NCBI GenBank assembly: GCA_964020155.1
Contig: OZ026550.1
Span: forward strand, 4,272,352-4,336,351
From: Chondrilla cf. caribensis
Lineage: Eukaryota; Porifera; Demospongiae; Chondrillida; Chondrillidae
Length of the DNA stretch: 64,000 nt
Reading direction: 5' to 3'
Of the stretch, positions 25,679-39,647 are shown one piece after another. The notes under the pieces were generated by a model. The model made no database searches. It saw only the letters and a program-made list of their open reading frames with translations, and was not told the origin of the DNA. The position numbers and the translations under genes are program-made. Position 1 is the first letter of the stretch, and every line of letters begins with the position of its first letter.

Positions 25679-28389
25679 AAATATTTACTGTCTATTATAA
25701 CATTATAGCCGCTTTTAATGTTAGACACAACTTCCGGAATAGCCTGGTATCCATAGGAGACATGAATATCGTCATGTCTTCATGATTTTCATTATCTTGT
25801 CATGAATTTCATTATATTGTGCCACAACTTTATGGCTTCACTATATAAAAGCATTAGTACACTCAACAAGATGGCATATTCCATCAGTCAGTAGTTGTGA
25901 AATGGCTGGAAAAGCAATGTATTTGCTACCAAGTGCAATGGTAACAACCATAGGAAAATGTGCTTGGCAAAGTGCTATGATTGGTGTTCAAGCTATAGCT
26001 ATATCTTCAGACCGTTTCCAGTTACAGGTGCTGAAAACAGTTAAAATTGACCTTTTTGAATTAATTTTTGACCTTCCACCAGAAAACTGCTCTAGCACTA
26101 ACGAAATTACTGTTTGTTTCAACTGCTGGAGTTTTTTGGTGGTCACAAGTCTGTAATTGATTACTCGTGAGGTTTAATGAAACTGTGATGTATGGGAGGT
26201 ATGTATATACAGCTGTCATTCCTACATAAGGGTGCTATTGCACTCTATAATACACAAGAATGCACTCAATTGAATTATGCAAGCAACACATTGTTTGCTA
26301 ACTTGATATCCGATTCTCCTTACTTATTGTCTACTACAGCAGGAAAGAGATCACCTTCAACTAGATTCGAAAGTCAAGGAGAGTACAATATGCCAGTATG
26401 ATGCCCAGCTCAGGAAACAGGATGCCGAAATCAAACAACAGCATACCTTGCTACAGCAAAAAGATGCCCAGCTCAAGCAAAAGGATGTCCAGCTCAGAGA
26501 ACAGGATGCCGATCTCAACCAACAACATACCTTGCTACTGCAAAGATGCCCAGCTCCAACAGCAGACTGCCCAGCTCAGAGAACAGGATGCCAAACTCAA
26601 ACAACAGCATGCCTTGCTAGAGCAAAAAGTTGCCCAGCTCAAACAGAAAGATGTTGAACTTCAACATAAAGATGAAGAAAGTGGTCGTCAGTATGCCATA
26701 CTGCTTCATGAGCACCAACAGCTTGAACAAGAACTAAATCGGATTCAGTATGTTTGTGAAGGAGATCAGCTTCAGCTAAAATGGAAAAATCCATTGTCTG
26801 TTGAACCAGTGAGTTCATATTTATCTATATTTTTTACATCATACCCTCATTCGTTCTTTCCAATAATCGCTCCATTTGAATCAAAAGTTAAAATGCTTGG
26901 AGTGTTGAAACAAGTAATTCAGGTAAACCCATGGACCACCTAGGGCTTAGACACTCGAATAACTTCCTTGTTGTGTTCAATGGTAGAATTTATTCTTAAA
27001 AGGGCCTCACTGCCAAAGTAAGATTGCTTGCACATAGCTTTCTATAGACAGCAATGCTCTGAAATGTTCAGCCATATTTAAAACATTCAAAAATTGGAAC
27101 TAAGGTAATCATGAAGAGCTGTAAGGGCCTTTCGCTTACACTCATTGGCACCATGAACAGTTAATTGTTTGTGATCCCTACAAACATCGTCCCAGACCTT
27201 TGTAAATGTGAAAACGATATAGGAGTTAACCCTTTTAACAGCACAAAAATAATATAATTAGCAATGGAACTATTCTAATCATGATCTTGTCTTCATTTGG
27301 GATTCAGTGGGTTACATTGCAGCGAGGTTCTGTACATAATACATAATTATTACTTTAAATTTATAATTAATATCTAGAAAATAGTAATGTTAATTATCTG
27401 TATTTCGTTCAGGCTGTGAACAAGCTACAAAGGAACTGGGAAGATATGAAATGTCAAGAGGTACTAAACTTTGGACATCCATGTTGGTCAGTCGCTGCAA
27501 AAAGGCAATATATTGCTGTTGGTCTCCCTCGCTGTATTAAGATTCTGACCAAGGATAGTTACTGTACCAGGACCCTATGTACAATTGGAAAGGGCCAACT
27601 CGGTACTGGTCTGTATGGTATTGCATTTTGTGACCACGAAACCATTTTGGTATCGGACTATGACAATAACAACATTAAAATGTTCACCATACAAGGACAA
27701 CATGTTCGTACTATGGACCGAGGAAGTACTATGTTCGAACCTCTTGGGATCACTGTTGGTCCGGATGGACACATTTATGTTTGTGATGCTGCTAATGACT
27801 GTGTTTGTGTTTTTGATGTAAATGGAGAGTTTCTGTTTTCCTTTGGTTCATGTGGTAGTGGTGATGAGTGTTTTAATTCCCCTAGAGACCTATGTTTTGC
27901 CAATGATGGCTTCCTTTACATCACTGATGTTCACAATAGTAGAATTTGTGTATATGAAAAAGATGGTAAATTCATTAGAAAGTTTACCACTACTTGTGAA
28001 CCGTGGTGTATTGATGCCACTGATTGTAAACATTTTATTGTTAATTCGTGTTTATCTGACAACATCATGATATACACCACTGAAGGTGAATTGATCTTTG
28101 TGTTTGATAACGAATTAGAACAATTTTATGGTCCTTCTGGTGTATCAGTAGACAGTGATGGTGTAATTTATATTGCTGATAGTGACAGCAATTGTATTCG
28201 AGTATTCTGACTCTCAATGTCCTCAGTGTGTCCTCAGATACTTTGAATGACACTCTTTATGTACATGTACTTGGAGCACGTTTTCTATTCTAATTGTATC
28301 TTTTCAAACATTATATGGCATGTGTGAAGTTTCTGTTGTAATTTTTTAATGTATTATTTGTATTTGAATAAAAATATTCAATATTGATG

Positions 28390-28700
28390 ATTTGAGTTCA
28401 TGTCATATAAGTCCACTTCTATGGTCACAGACGTCTATATATCGTGACCACTTTTCTAGATCACGTCATACTACCTTCATTTGATCCCCTGGAATCCATC
28501 CACTGTCATAGTCCCAATGTACACACCTTATAAGGTAAACGTGGGCGCTTATACTGTTTGATGACGTCATAGAAGCGCTTCTCGATCTTCGAAGTTTGTC
28601 AAGAATTCGAACTTCCATTTCTCAGTCTCGTTCGAACCGTATAATGTGAAGAAACGGGTATATATGGACAAGCTATAGCTAAGGACAGTTATGCGAACAG
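28390..28700 (+). promoter_or_regulatory. R3 promoter-like block and first exon
   Basis: Same layout: TTATAAGG near 28530, CRE TGACGTCA (28562-28569), and first exon ATGCGAACAG|GTAAGG with the ATG at 28691 (Met-Arg-Thr instead of Met-Ser-Arg). The E-box has decayed to TCACGTCA. Confidence 0.55.
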
Positions 28701-29997
28701 GTAAGGCACTGTATGGTGGAGTACACTTACGTATGGCTAGCTATATATCAGGTAGCTAGTCTTTTGTATTCCCTATCCATCTACCAGCTAGTACGTGTAC
28801 ATGTAGTTATACCGCCACAACTCCTATCAACATACCGACCTATAGCTATATTGAATGACTTGCAGCACATTCCCCATCAGCCGTCCTCTTCTCTACTTGC
28901 CTATCACATCGATCACGACCACTCAGTCTCTTCTAATCCTAGACTAGTACGTGTACTAGAGTCTGACGTTGATTTGATCATGTGCCATTGAGTGCAGTGT
29001 ATTGTTAAGGAGGTATATTCCAGCCTGGTGTTGTAAGTGGTGTATTGGGACAGTCCATTCATGAATATTGGTGATATTTTGATACTTCCCTAACCGTGAT
29101 GGTGATCCGCCCACACATTGTTGTGACCTTGTGTGTTATTGTTCAATTTTTGATGGATGTCATTTCTGGTTGCATCCAGTTTGGTACATGTTAAGGTGCC
29201 CTATAAGCTGGAACCTTACTATTGAGGAAAATTTGGTGTGTGAATGTGGTGTCCTATATAGCCAGTTTCTGAGGTTGAGTAATTACAAAGGAACATAGTG
29301 AAGTGTCCTCATTCCAGAGGTGTCCTTTCTCCAGGATGTTGTTAAGGAGAGGTTCCCTTGTACATGGTCCTAGTCTCACTTAGCCAGACCCTCTTTCTCC
29401 ATTTTATGACTGCACAATAACAGAATGGAGGATATAGCCTCGAAAGATCCTGGCTAACACAGCCCATTCTCTCAGGTCCATTGGTGTGTAATACCAATGT
29501 GACCAAGTACCTCTTTATGTGGAGGTGATTTGCTGTACATTAATCGTCAATTGAGTGTCCTTTATACAGAGGTCATCTACTAAACTATATGACGTAAAGT
29601 ATTCAGTGTTTTTCCTCATTTTGTTCTCTTTCACAAGACCCTACTGTGGACATTGGTGTATTGGATGTAGACATCACAAGTACCTCTAGTGCTGTGAAGG
29701 ACTTCTTCAAGCTTCTTCCCAATCCACTTTAGTTATTGAGTACAACATCACAAGAGATGCTATTGTCCTTAGTAAGTTGAAGTGTGTATTTGTGTGTGTA
29801 CATGTAGTATGCATGTGTGCAAGTTTGTCTCTCTCCTCCTCTTTGTGTGTGTACTAGTGTACATTTGTGTATATGTTCCATTCTTGTGTTGTGTTGGTAG
29901 TGATGCTGTACACATAATATAATATACTTTCTTTGATTTCATGTTTCAACTGTTTAATCTCAAAAAGTCCTATTGTCCACAAGTGTATATCATATGC

Positions 29998-30052
<55 letters not shown>

Positions 30053-30395
30053 GTGTTGCGTTGGTATGTACTTGCAGATTTTTTGGGGGTAAACATTTCT
30101 GGCTATACAAGACCATCACTCCACTACACACATCTTCAGTGGACATTAATTGCATATTTCCATGAACTGAAGGTACAGTACATGTGTACCTAATATTTAT
30201 TGACATTACAGTTGTCCTCAAGTGTGGCTGTGCTAGAGCATTCCTGGTTTCCCTGTGTCCTCCTGAGATTCCTCACTTCATCTCTTTTGTGTATTCTTGT
30301 TGGTTCTTCCAGGTTGTGGGTGAACAGTGAAGTGAACAAGATGACTGTCTACAACCTGGTGGTTGTTTTCTGGTCCACCCTAATGTGACCTCCGA
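28701..30395 (+). pseudogene. R3 RhoGAP-like unit, decayed
   Basis: Block 29638-29771 reads DPTVDIGVLDVDITSTSSAV, KDFFKLLPNPL and then TAG, the RhoGAP region before and through the LPxPL motif. The donor is GTAAGT. The second block starts at 30313: LWVNSEVNKMTVYNLVVVFW, STLM and TGA at 30386. The upstream part (28.7-29.6 kb) aligns with R1 but has internal deletions relative to it. It shares the CAG-to-TAG lesion with R2 and the terminal TGA with R1 and R2. Confidence 0.6.
30001..30050. repeat. (GT)n microsatellite
   Basis: About 50 bp of GT repeat between the two RhoGAP-like blocks of R3. Confidence 0.95.
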
Positions 30396-30511
30396 TAATG
30401 CATCTGACCAACCTGACTTTGTCACTTCCATTGTATATTCCATAAAGTGTGCATGTATTATATTCTTAGGTAATGTTGAAAAGGGAGTTGTTTGGCTAGG
30501 TAGCATCTTAT

Positions 30512-30680
30512 GGATAAGTTCATTGGAATTTCACTAGCCATGAATAATTTTTAAATTTATTTCACCTTGATTTTTGAATTTATTTCATTTGACATACCGC
30601 TGACAAAGGTAGCAGTCAGCTGCCTAAACTTTTGGTGAAATAAATTATTAATGGCTAGTGAAATTCCAATGAACTTATCC
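30512..30680. mobile_element. MITE with about 46-bp terminal inverted repeats
   Basis: GGATAAGTTCATTGGAATTT at the left is exactly inverted at the right end (30661-30680), and the match continues through CACTAGCCAT into the interior. The element is 169 bp and absent from the R1 copy. ATCTTA lies just outside both ends and may be the target duplication. Confidence 0.85.
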
Positions 30681-30689
30681 ACAATCTTA

Positions 30690-32882
30690 GTTAATGATAT
30701 TATACTATTGTGTATGTATCGTACAAACTATGCCTTCTCTCTAGTGGCAACTCTAATTAGATGACCATACCCATAAACCGTTGTATCTCGGTGTCATGCT
30801 GTTGGAGAGTGGTCCTAACACTTATGTCAGTTAACCCCTCTCCAGTCTGAGGGGTACTTATTGTCTGAAGTACATGTAATCCCAACTTGATGGGTGAGTA
30901 CACAGAGTTGGTTGTGTTGAAAAGGACATAGTAATTATGTTATAGCACTCCACATAAAACTGTACATGTTCACAGTATGTATACGTGTGCATGTATTGTA
31001 GGTGTATGTACTAGATATATTTGAACATAATATTATGCATGTTTTATGGGCAAGTAGTATAGTATACATTAACTGTGCATATGGGACAATGTCATGTAAT
31101 GATGAAGCAATTGCAATTATTTTTATAATATTATATTTTAATAAAGTTATATCAATGATGTTGACAATTATTCCAGGTGTCCCCTTATTCACTGCATAGT
31201 GTGAACTGTAATGAGGACACCACACCTGTAATATGTACAATATGAGCCACAACGCTGTACAAGAGATAAAGAATAGTGAATTATATTATTATACATAAAC
31301 ACCCAATATTTCAAATACATGAAATGGAAGATTTAAGTTATAGTGCAGCTACTTCACTCCAAATTGCAGTAAAGACAGATCTAGAACCTTCCAAAGAGAG
31401 AGAGTGTTGTGTGTCCAAGAGATTGGATGCAGCTTGCCCTCACCTTTAGAAGTGTGTAGGTGTGTCTTCACATGCCAATTATAACACTTGTGATAACTTG
31501 GCAAGTGGGGGTGATGAGCTAATGATATTCATGGTGTTATATTATAGTCCTTGGTATGTTTATCCAGACACCCTGTCCAGTGAATATCACCAATATTCAT
31601 AACATGAGGCTTACCATCACGCTGTGTTGTAGTGGAGGAGAAGATGGTGCATGAGACTATAATATAATATCACAATGTCATGTACAGGAAATTGCAGATT
31701 AGTTATTATAATAATATATACAGTATAATAATATATGTATGTTCATGCCAACATCATCATTTAATAAAAGTGGACTGTTACTTTCTGTCATTTTGCACAT
31801 TAATTGAATTGTTATTATTATTAATCACATGCATCTCTGATTTAATTTGGTCCATATGTACCCTTGGTATCTTGGTGTATTAAGGGTAGGATATATCCTA
31901 TAAAGTTATACTACCGGTTGTAATGTACTAGTATATGCTATATAATATTATTATGATTAATCCTTACTCTAACCATTAGGCTAGTTCCTAATTGATGGTT
32001 TATTTTGACATTTTAGTGGAATGTTTCCATGCACAAATTCGGTTACCATCAACATGCCCTACCTGTTTGGTGGAATATTTTCACTGGTGTTTTTTTATTT
32101 TTATGCGATCAGGTATACATATAATGGATGTATTATCAGTGACTGTATATATGTCACAAAGTTATGCATTGTTAAACTACGATTCTCGCTAAGTTTGACA
32201 GCAAATGCACTTCAACAAGATCATACTGTATTACATTACTTCAGCCGTATCTTAACACAAAGGCACTACCATTATATACAAGTCAACTAATGCAAAGAGT
32301 ATTATATACCACACAACTAGTAAGTACATGACAACACAAAAGGGTACAGTACAGCGGCCTACGCTGCAGGCTGCACATGCAAACACATGATCAGGAGGAG
32401 ATGTTAAAACAACTATGCAGTTCTATAATCAAGTAGGTATACTGTATACACACTAAGCTTAAAGGGACATGACATTGTACTGTAAAACGAATATATACTA
32501 ATATGGTTAAGGTTACATGCAATATAATAATTACTCACACATATAAGACTAAGTTAATACTACGTAACCGTACATTATAACTATTATACACATTGCATGT
32601 TGCCATGTACGAGATCACATAATCAGTGGCCGTGTCTATTTATAGCAGTAAACTGCAAATGCATAATAATATTACGTATAATACATGTATTATGTAAATC
32701 ACATGATGATCAGTGGCCGTGTCTATTCATAGCAACAAAATGGGTGTCTATAGCGGACGACCTTCTGAACGATCACTTCAGTGCGATGTGAAATAGTTTT
32801 AATTCAAAATTGTACTTTCGGCCGTTTTTCATGAAGTCAGTGGATTAGCTTTCTAGATTTTATCGAAATTAGAGTCGCAATT
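30690..32882 (+). other. Intergenic, N4 upstream region
   Basis: AT-rich. No gene before the N4 CARD exon. From about 32.15 kb it aligns with the N2 upstream region, including the ATCAGTGGCCGTGTCTATT motif twice (32622 and 32709). The 30.7-32.1 kb part matches nothing else here. Confidence 0.45.
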
Positions 32883-35800
32883 ATGGAAGAATCGACAGTC
32901 AAGAAAGTATTGAAGGGAGTACGTACGTACATGTATGACAACTTGAGAGTCGATATGGATTTCATTGAGCGCTTGTCTGGGTCGGAATTACTCGGCGACA
33001 GTGACGCGGATCGTCTCCGTTCTTCCGTAACTCAAGGTGGTAACCAAGCCCTGTACGGTCTACTGCACTACATCGAGTCCTTCTACGATGAGGAGATGCT
33101 GGAGAAGTTTTGCGTGTTCTTGGACGATCGCTCCGTGAAAGCGAAACCTATTTATAGTGAAATAGCTACGAGGATTCGTTCAGAAATGAAGAAGTGAGTT
33201 GCCCGTCATCTTGTGGAATGGGGTTATTTGAAATACTATTATGCTATCTCATCCCGAGGCCCCTCCTCCTCGTACAGGTAACGTCTATTTCTCACTAATG
33301 TAGATAACAGCTCCATTTCCCCTGGAGCTTAGCTTTTGCATGATTAACAGCTAGCTGCATGTAATAACTGCTAAACAGGGCCTGTTTTTTTCATTACAAA
33401 AGGCTTATTTGAACTCCTCAGACATCTGCAAACCCTCTATTTGGTACTCATGCTTTTCAGAAGTTACTTGATTCAGTAGTCCCTCACTCCCCGCTGCATG
33501 TAGTAGGAGGGTAATGCAGGTTCTTCTTGTTGATATTGTGACGTATTGAATGTTTATGTACATACATTTGCAGACATCAACCAAGTCAAATCCACCAACC
33601 CGACCCTCCTCCACAAGATGGTGTACCTGGACCTACAGCTACTGGTGAGTATATAGAAACACAGTGAAGTGTGTGGATGTACTAATCAATATACTTCGTA
33701 CACAACTGGTGAACAATCAGTGCAGTTGGCAGTTGAAATACACATTATAGCCACATTTACACACAATGTTCATCTGTGTATGTATGTACACTACGAGGAA
33801 TGTGGAACCGTGTGGAATTTGAATTCACAATTGGATATTTTTCCTGTTATACATGCATAATATGTAGACATGTCCTGTGCATTACATGTGTACTGTATGT
33901 ATTTTGTAATGTACTACACTGATCCTCTCTCGGTCCATGTTCTAAATTATGTAATACAGTCTACTACTGTTGTCTTCAGGTCCTCCATCCTCCCCACCAG
34001 CCACACAGGGGGAACCCACTCCAACTGTGTCCACAATGGGCAAGAGGTCACAAAAGATAAAAAGAATTGTGGACATGTACAGGAGTGAAAGCACTGAAGT
34101 CAGTCTCCCAGAGATCCCTGAGTTGGAAGATGACTTTGATGACATGATGGGATCATTAAATGCTATATTGTCATCGGCAGATCCTCAGGTGATATTAAAA
34201 CTCGTTGGTATGTTGCGTATAAAGTATCGGAGGTACATCCATGGTGTGAAACCAGTACAGCTGCCACCCATTCCCAACACAGCTGGTGGCCTGTATGATT
34301 TTATAGCAGCAAAATCCACCCCCTATGAGGTACTCCTCATGCATTATGCCGTTGATGTCCTGAACGCTGAGGCCTTGAAAGAAAGCTTGCAAATCTATGA
34401 AGCCGATCTGGGAGATCATCTAAGACAAACACTACGATCATATAAAAAGAGAAAGGTAACCCTCCCACTGCAAACAGACCACACCCACCTGGCTATCGTC
34501 CTATCCAAAGAGCAAATACTCCTTGCCCTCGTTCTCCACATCAAGGATTACTTGATGAAGTACCTGCAACTGGAGGAGACAATATTTGAAGGCTTTGGTG
34601 AGGGTTGTACCATCTTGTTCTACTCTATCCTTAAAGTAGACGCTGTCCTCTTGGCTCCGAAGATCCTTTCTCACTCAGCAGAATTGAAGAGGATGTTCGA
34701 CATAACACACCTGGTTGTGTTTGATTACTTTGCCTGTGATCTGGAGAGGGCCACCATTGAGCTACCTGTGAGTGTGTGTGTGAGTGTGTGTGTGCTGTAT
34801 ATTGAAGTCGCCACACATCTTTTATATCCAGCTTCTACTGTGCAACACCCACTATAGGTTGGGTCTCAGAGTGTCCTTTATATCCAGGTTCTACTGTATA
34901 ACATCCACTAGGTTGGGTCCCTAGAGTGTCCTATATATCCAGGTTCCACTATATAACACTCAGTAGGTTGGGTCCCAAGAGTGTCCTTTATATCCAAGTT
35001 CTACTATATTACATCCACTAGGTTGGGTCCAAAGTGTCCAGCACACCTGCTTCTCCATCCCTTCACAACCACTCCTACATATTATTAGTAATTAGTACTA
35101 GTAAATATGTAATATAATGAAGCAATATAAATGGCAACAGATAAAGTGGGGATGTGAATGCTTCTTCGGAGAAGTATTTTAGGGTTATAGGGGTGGACGG
35201 TGCATGAGGGTATAGCACTTGCAGGTAGTTCCTGTATTGTGAACTATTTCTTCCTACTTAGGACCCAACACACAAGAAGGACACCCGACTCCAACAGATG
35301 GACACCCGGCTCCAACAGAAAGATGTCCTACTAGGACTACAAATTGCCCAGCTCAGAAAACAGGATGCTGAAACTCAAACAACAGCATGCCTTGCTACTA
35401 CAAAAAGATGCCCAGCTCCAACAGAAAGATGCTGAACTTCGACATAAAGATGAAGAAAGTGGTCATCAGTATGCCATACTGCTTCACAAACACCAACAAA
35501 TTCAACAAGAACGTGATCAACTACGTCAGGAACGACATCAGTTTCAACAAGAACGTGATCAACTTCGCCGTGAACGAGATCATCTTCAGCAAGCAAACAG
35601 TCGCTTATTGTCTGCTAATCCAGTGAGTTGTTTACATTTATTTGTATCCTTCTCTTCCATCAAACCCCACATCACAACTCATCATCCTTTTCCTACACTC
35701 AATGGTTTGTCTTACATAGTCCCACCCATTCTACCACAGTCACTGTGACATTACCACTAATTGGTGGGATTGTAACAATTTTTTAATTGTAATCATCATT

Positions 35801-36963
35801 CAAAGTTATGATTGATATGCTTATCATGTCGTTGCGATGCTAGGTTATAGGCGGCGCTTGTAGGTTACTGCTAATCTCGCATAGCACATACCCACTTCTC
35901 ACCTCCATATTTTTATATATAATGATGTTATGCGATAGGCGGTTATCTTCAGTGAAGGTCCTTCTATACATAAGAAAGGTGCACAAGTAATATGAGCCTC
36001 AGAGCGGGGGTGGCAGTGCCATGAGTTTTTAAGCTACATATAAATGCATAATACTACACTTTGCTAATTCCTGCAACCATTCCCACTGTATAAGCTCAGG
36101 CTAGCCCCCACTGGTGATCATCAGCTGTCTAGTAGTATTATTTGTTTATTTCCTTCAGGTTGTTAATAAACCACCAAGGAACTGGAAAGATATAAAGTGT
36201 CAGAAGATACTGAAATGTGGTGGAGGGTGTCGAGGGGTAGCTACAAAAGGGAACCACATTGCTGTTGGTGTTCCTAATAGCATCGAATTGTATGATAGGA
36301 GTAGTACTAAACCTTGGTGCACCATAGGAGAGGGTCAGCTGGGTGATTGTCTGCCTGGTGTCACATTCTATGACCAAGAACACATTTTAGTATCAGACTA
36401 TGACAATAACAACATCAAAATGTTCACCATACAAGGACGACATGTTCGTACAATAGACCGAGGAAGTACCACGTTCGTACCTAAGGGTATCACTATCAGT
36501 CCAGATGGACACATTTATGTTTGTGATGATGCCAATAGCTGTATTTGTGTTTTTGATGTAAATGGAGAGTTTCTGTTTTCCTTTGGTTTACATGGCAGTG
36601 ATGAGGAGTGTTTCGATTGTCCTGAAGACCTATGTTTTGCCGGTGATGGCAACCTATACATCACTGATGTTCACAATAGCAGTATTTGTGTATAAGGATA
36701 AAGATGGTGAATTCATTAGAATGTTCACCACTACTTCCGTGCCAACCTTTATAGCTGCCACTGATTGTGGACATCTTATTGTTAGTTCATTGTTGTCTAA
36801 CGAAGTAATGATATTATTCACCACTGGAGGTGGCTTAGTCCATGTATTTGGAGAACTTGGTAGTGAATTAGGACAATTTAATCGTCCTACTGGTGTATCA
36901 GTAGACAGTTATGGTTTGATTTACATTGCTGATTATTTCAACTGTCGTATTCAAGTGTTTTAA
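32883..36963 (+). pseudogene. N4: CARD / linker / unknown domain intact; coil and NHL frameshifted
   Basis: Exons: 32883-33193 (CARD-like MEESTVKKVLKGVRTYMYDN), 33574-33644 (linker), 33980-34767 (domain, 788 nt, open), 35262-35622 (coil) and 36159-36963 (NHL). The coil is 361 nt with a 1-nt insertion near 35370 (GATGCTGAAACTC where sisters have GATGCCAAACTC). The NHL exon is 805 nt and hits TAA at 36693, where sisters read TGTGTATATGA. The downstream NHL half stays open in another frame to the normal ...CRIQVF stop. Two independent frameshifts make a full-length product unlikely. The CARD-domain head remains translatable. Confidence 0.65.
34835..35035. repeat. Minisatellite, same unit as after N2
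   Basis: About four copies of the AGGTTGGGTCCCAAGAGTGTCC-type unit directly after the domain exon. Confidence 0.85.
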
Positions 36964-37156
36964 CTCTCAATGTCTTCGGTGTGTCTTTACATACTTTGAA
37001 TGACACTCTTTATGTATATGTACTTGTAACACTGTTTCTATTCTATTATAGTGTATATTTTCAAGCATTATTGTGACATGTGTGAAATTCTTGTTATATT
37101 TTTGTTACTGCAAGTGTATTTTTGTATTATAATATTTTGAATGATTATATTCAATA

Positions 37157-37379
37157 ATGATGATTTGATTTCATCTCGTATGAGTCCACCTCTATAATAA
37201 TGGTCACAGATGTCGGAGTCCCAATGTATACAGACCTTATAAGGTTAGGTGTTAAGGCGGACGCTTATTGTGTTACTTATAGCTATAGGTCGCTGTATGT
37301 TGATGGAGTAGTGGTGGCATAAGTACAATGTCATGTACTACATGTACTAGCTAAGCTGCAGATACGGAAGACTACATAC

Positions 37380-37438
<59 letters not shown>

Positions 37439-37690
37439 TATATTATATATATTATATAAGTGTAATCCACCATACAGCTGTGCACATATGTTCTGATGAT
37501 GTCTTACCTCTTGTGATAACTGTCCTTATTGTCTATATTATAATATATTATATACATTTCTTCACATTATACGGTTCAAACGAGAGATTTGGAAGTTCTT
37601 GACAAAACTTACAGGAATGTGCTAGCCATGGACATGCACTTCAATGACGTCATTGACAACTATATGGAACATTACCTTAAGCTTGACTAT
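37157..37690. repeat. Rearranged R unit: forward promoter stub plus inverted copy
   Basis: 37157-37280 matches the start of the R promoter block in forward orientation (TGATGATTTGATTTC... CTTATAAGG). From about 37360 to 37690 the R promoter and first-exon region runs in reverse: CRE TGACGTCA at 37645-37652, CATTATACGGTTCAAACGAG, and TTACCTCTTG as the reversed donor, with the ATG changed to ATC. No RhoGAP exons follow. Confidence 0.75.
37384..37435. repeat. (AT)n microsatellite
   Basis: About 50 bp of TA repeat inside the inverted R segment, next to the inversion junction. Confidence 0.95.
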
Positions 37691-37895
37691 GCCTAGTCTA
37701 TAGTTCTGTTAGATTGTGGTGGTACTGTAACAGTATAGACTAACCTCTCTATGTATGCCATATATGTAAAATTAATGCACTTTTGAAATCACAGACCAAC
37801 TTTTCAACAATTTACCTAGCAAAATTAATATTAATAATATAACATGTGCATGTGAGATTTCATCATGCTAATCAATTTTATGTGCATATTTGCAG

Positions 37896-39131
37896 ACACC
37901 AACAAGGTCCAATCCACCACCCTGACCCTCCTCCACAAGATGGTGTACCTGGACCTACAGCTACTGGTGAGCAGAAGCATATACGTGGAAGTGTGTGTCT
38001 TTAATAATTGATGTACATGCAATCAATACTCACTAATCTGCTGCAAATTGCTTTTGAAAAATGTAGTGAATTAATGAGTTTGGGAGATTAACTGGATATT
38101 CGTTAGTACTTATATTACATATAATGGTACTGGGAAATTGTGGTAAATTGAAATTTTTGACAGTTGGAGTGGTGGAGGATTGATGAAATTCACTGTACTT
38201 TGTCTACACTTATTTTACACTGTTCCCGTAACAGCAAGCACAGTATAGGTAAAGTCCACATAAAGTACATACATACAAACAATGCCGCAGGGACTTTGAG
38301 TCCATAGACGTACATTGGCCCTATCAACATGTTCTGCAGACAATAACATGCACAGACTACACACATCCAGTATGTTCTAATGTGTATGTGATACAGTCTA
38401 CTGTTGTTGTCTTCAGGTCCTCCATCCTCCCCACCAGCTACATAAGGGGAACCTACTCCAACTGTATCCATTACAGATGAGAGGTCATGAAAGATAAAAA
38501 AGAATTGTGGACATATGTACAGGAGTAGAAGCACTAAAGTCAGCCTCCCTGAGATCCCTGAACTGGAAGACGACTTTGATGATATCATGATAGCTCTGAA
38601 CACTAAACTGTCCTCAGCAGATCCTCAGGTGATTTGTAAACTTCACGGTACCATAGGAGTGAAGTATCGGAGGTGCATCCATGGTGTAAAACCAGTAGAA
38701 CTGCAAAATCGATGCCCTACGAGATACTCTTCGTGCATCAGGCCGTTGATGTCCTGGACACCGAGGACTTGAAATCTGGGAAATCACCTGAGACAAACAC
38801 TATACAATCATATAAAATGAGAAATGTGACCCTTCCACTGTGAACAAACCACACCCACCTGGCTAGTGTCCTATCCAAAGAGCAAGTTCTCTTCTCCCTT
38901 GTTCTCCACATTAAGGAATACTTGATGAAGTACCTGCAACTGAAGGAAAGCATATTTGCAGGCTTTGGGGATGGTTGTACAGTCTTGTTCTACTCTATCC
39001 TCAAAGTAGACGCTGTCCTCTCGGCTCCGAAGATCCTTTTTCATTCAGCAGAATTGAAGAGGATGTTCAACATAACACACCTGGTTGTGTTTGATTATTT
39101 TGCCTGTGATCTGGACACCATTGAGCTATCT
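37896..39131 (+). pseudogene. N5: linker and domain exons only, heavily decayed
   Basis: Linker exon 37896-37966 is intact. The domain exon 38417-39131 has an early TAA (ACATAAGGGG, where sisters have ACACAAGGGG), several small indels and a deletion after CCAGTAGAACTGC that removes about 45-50 nt. No CARD, coil or NHL exon of its own is present. The kinase gene K follows instead. A dead copy. Confidence 0.8.
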
Positions 39132-39224
39132 GTGAATGTGTGTGGATATGTACACTGCATATCATCAAACCTTCTGTGATGTTGTGTAATAGTAACAGAT
39201 TTACATTATACTATCTTAAGTAGA

Positions 39225-39520
39225 ATTCAGTTCCCAAATGTCCTTATATCCATGCAGGTTCTACTGTATAACATCCACTAGGTTGGGTACCAAGAGTGCC
39301 CTTTATATCCAGGTTGTACTATATAACATCCTATAGGTTGGGTCCCAAGAATGTCCTTTATGTCTAGGTTCTACTGTATAACATCCGCTAGGTTGAGTCC
39401 CAAGAGTGTCCTATATATCCAGTTTCTACCATCTAACATCCACTAGGTTGGGCCTCAAGAGTGTCCTTTATATCCTGGTTCTACTGTATGACATCCTCTA
39501 GGTTTGGGCCCAAGAGTGTC
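39225..39520. repeat. Minisatellite, same unit as after N2 and N4
   Basis: About five imperfect copies of the ACATCCACTAGGTTGGG unit after the N5 domain exon. Confidence 0.85.
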
Positions 39521-39647
39521 CAAAACACCTGCTTCTCCACCCTCTCACAACCACGCCTGACTCTCCATCCCCTCATAACTTCTCCTACGTACATAGTAAT
39601 TGATACTTAGTCTAGTAAAATTTTAATACGTAACAGTTTCGATTCCA

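Larger units (their letters stand above)
23110..28210 (+). pseudogene. N3: CARD / linker / unknown domain intact; coil frameshifted; NHL intact
   Basis: Exons: 23110-23420 (CARD-like, MDESPVKEVLTGLRTYLHNN...), 24142-24212 (linker, PDPPPQDGVPGPTATG), 24809-25596 (domain, 788 nt, open), 26340-26808 (coil) and 27413-28210 (NHL, open, ends SNCIRVF). The coil exon is 469 nt: a 2-nt deletion near 26540 (CAAAGATGCC where sister copies have CAAAAAGATGCC) shifts the frame. The short exon that follows in N1 has lost its AG acceptor here (AATAG to AATAAT near 26867). The CARD plus domain head (about 390 aa) could still be translated. This is the most complete CARD-bearing unit. If the 2-nt deletion were an assembly error, only the lost acceptor would remain as damage. 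Confidence 0.65.
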
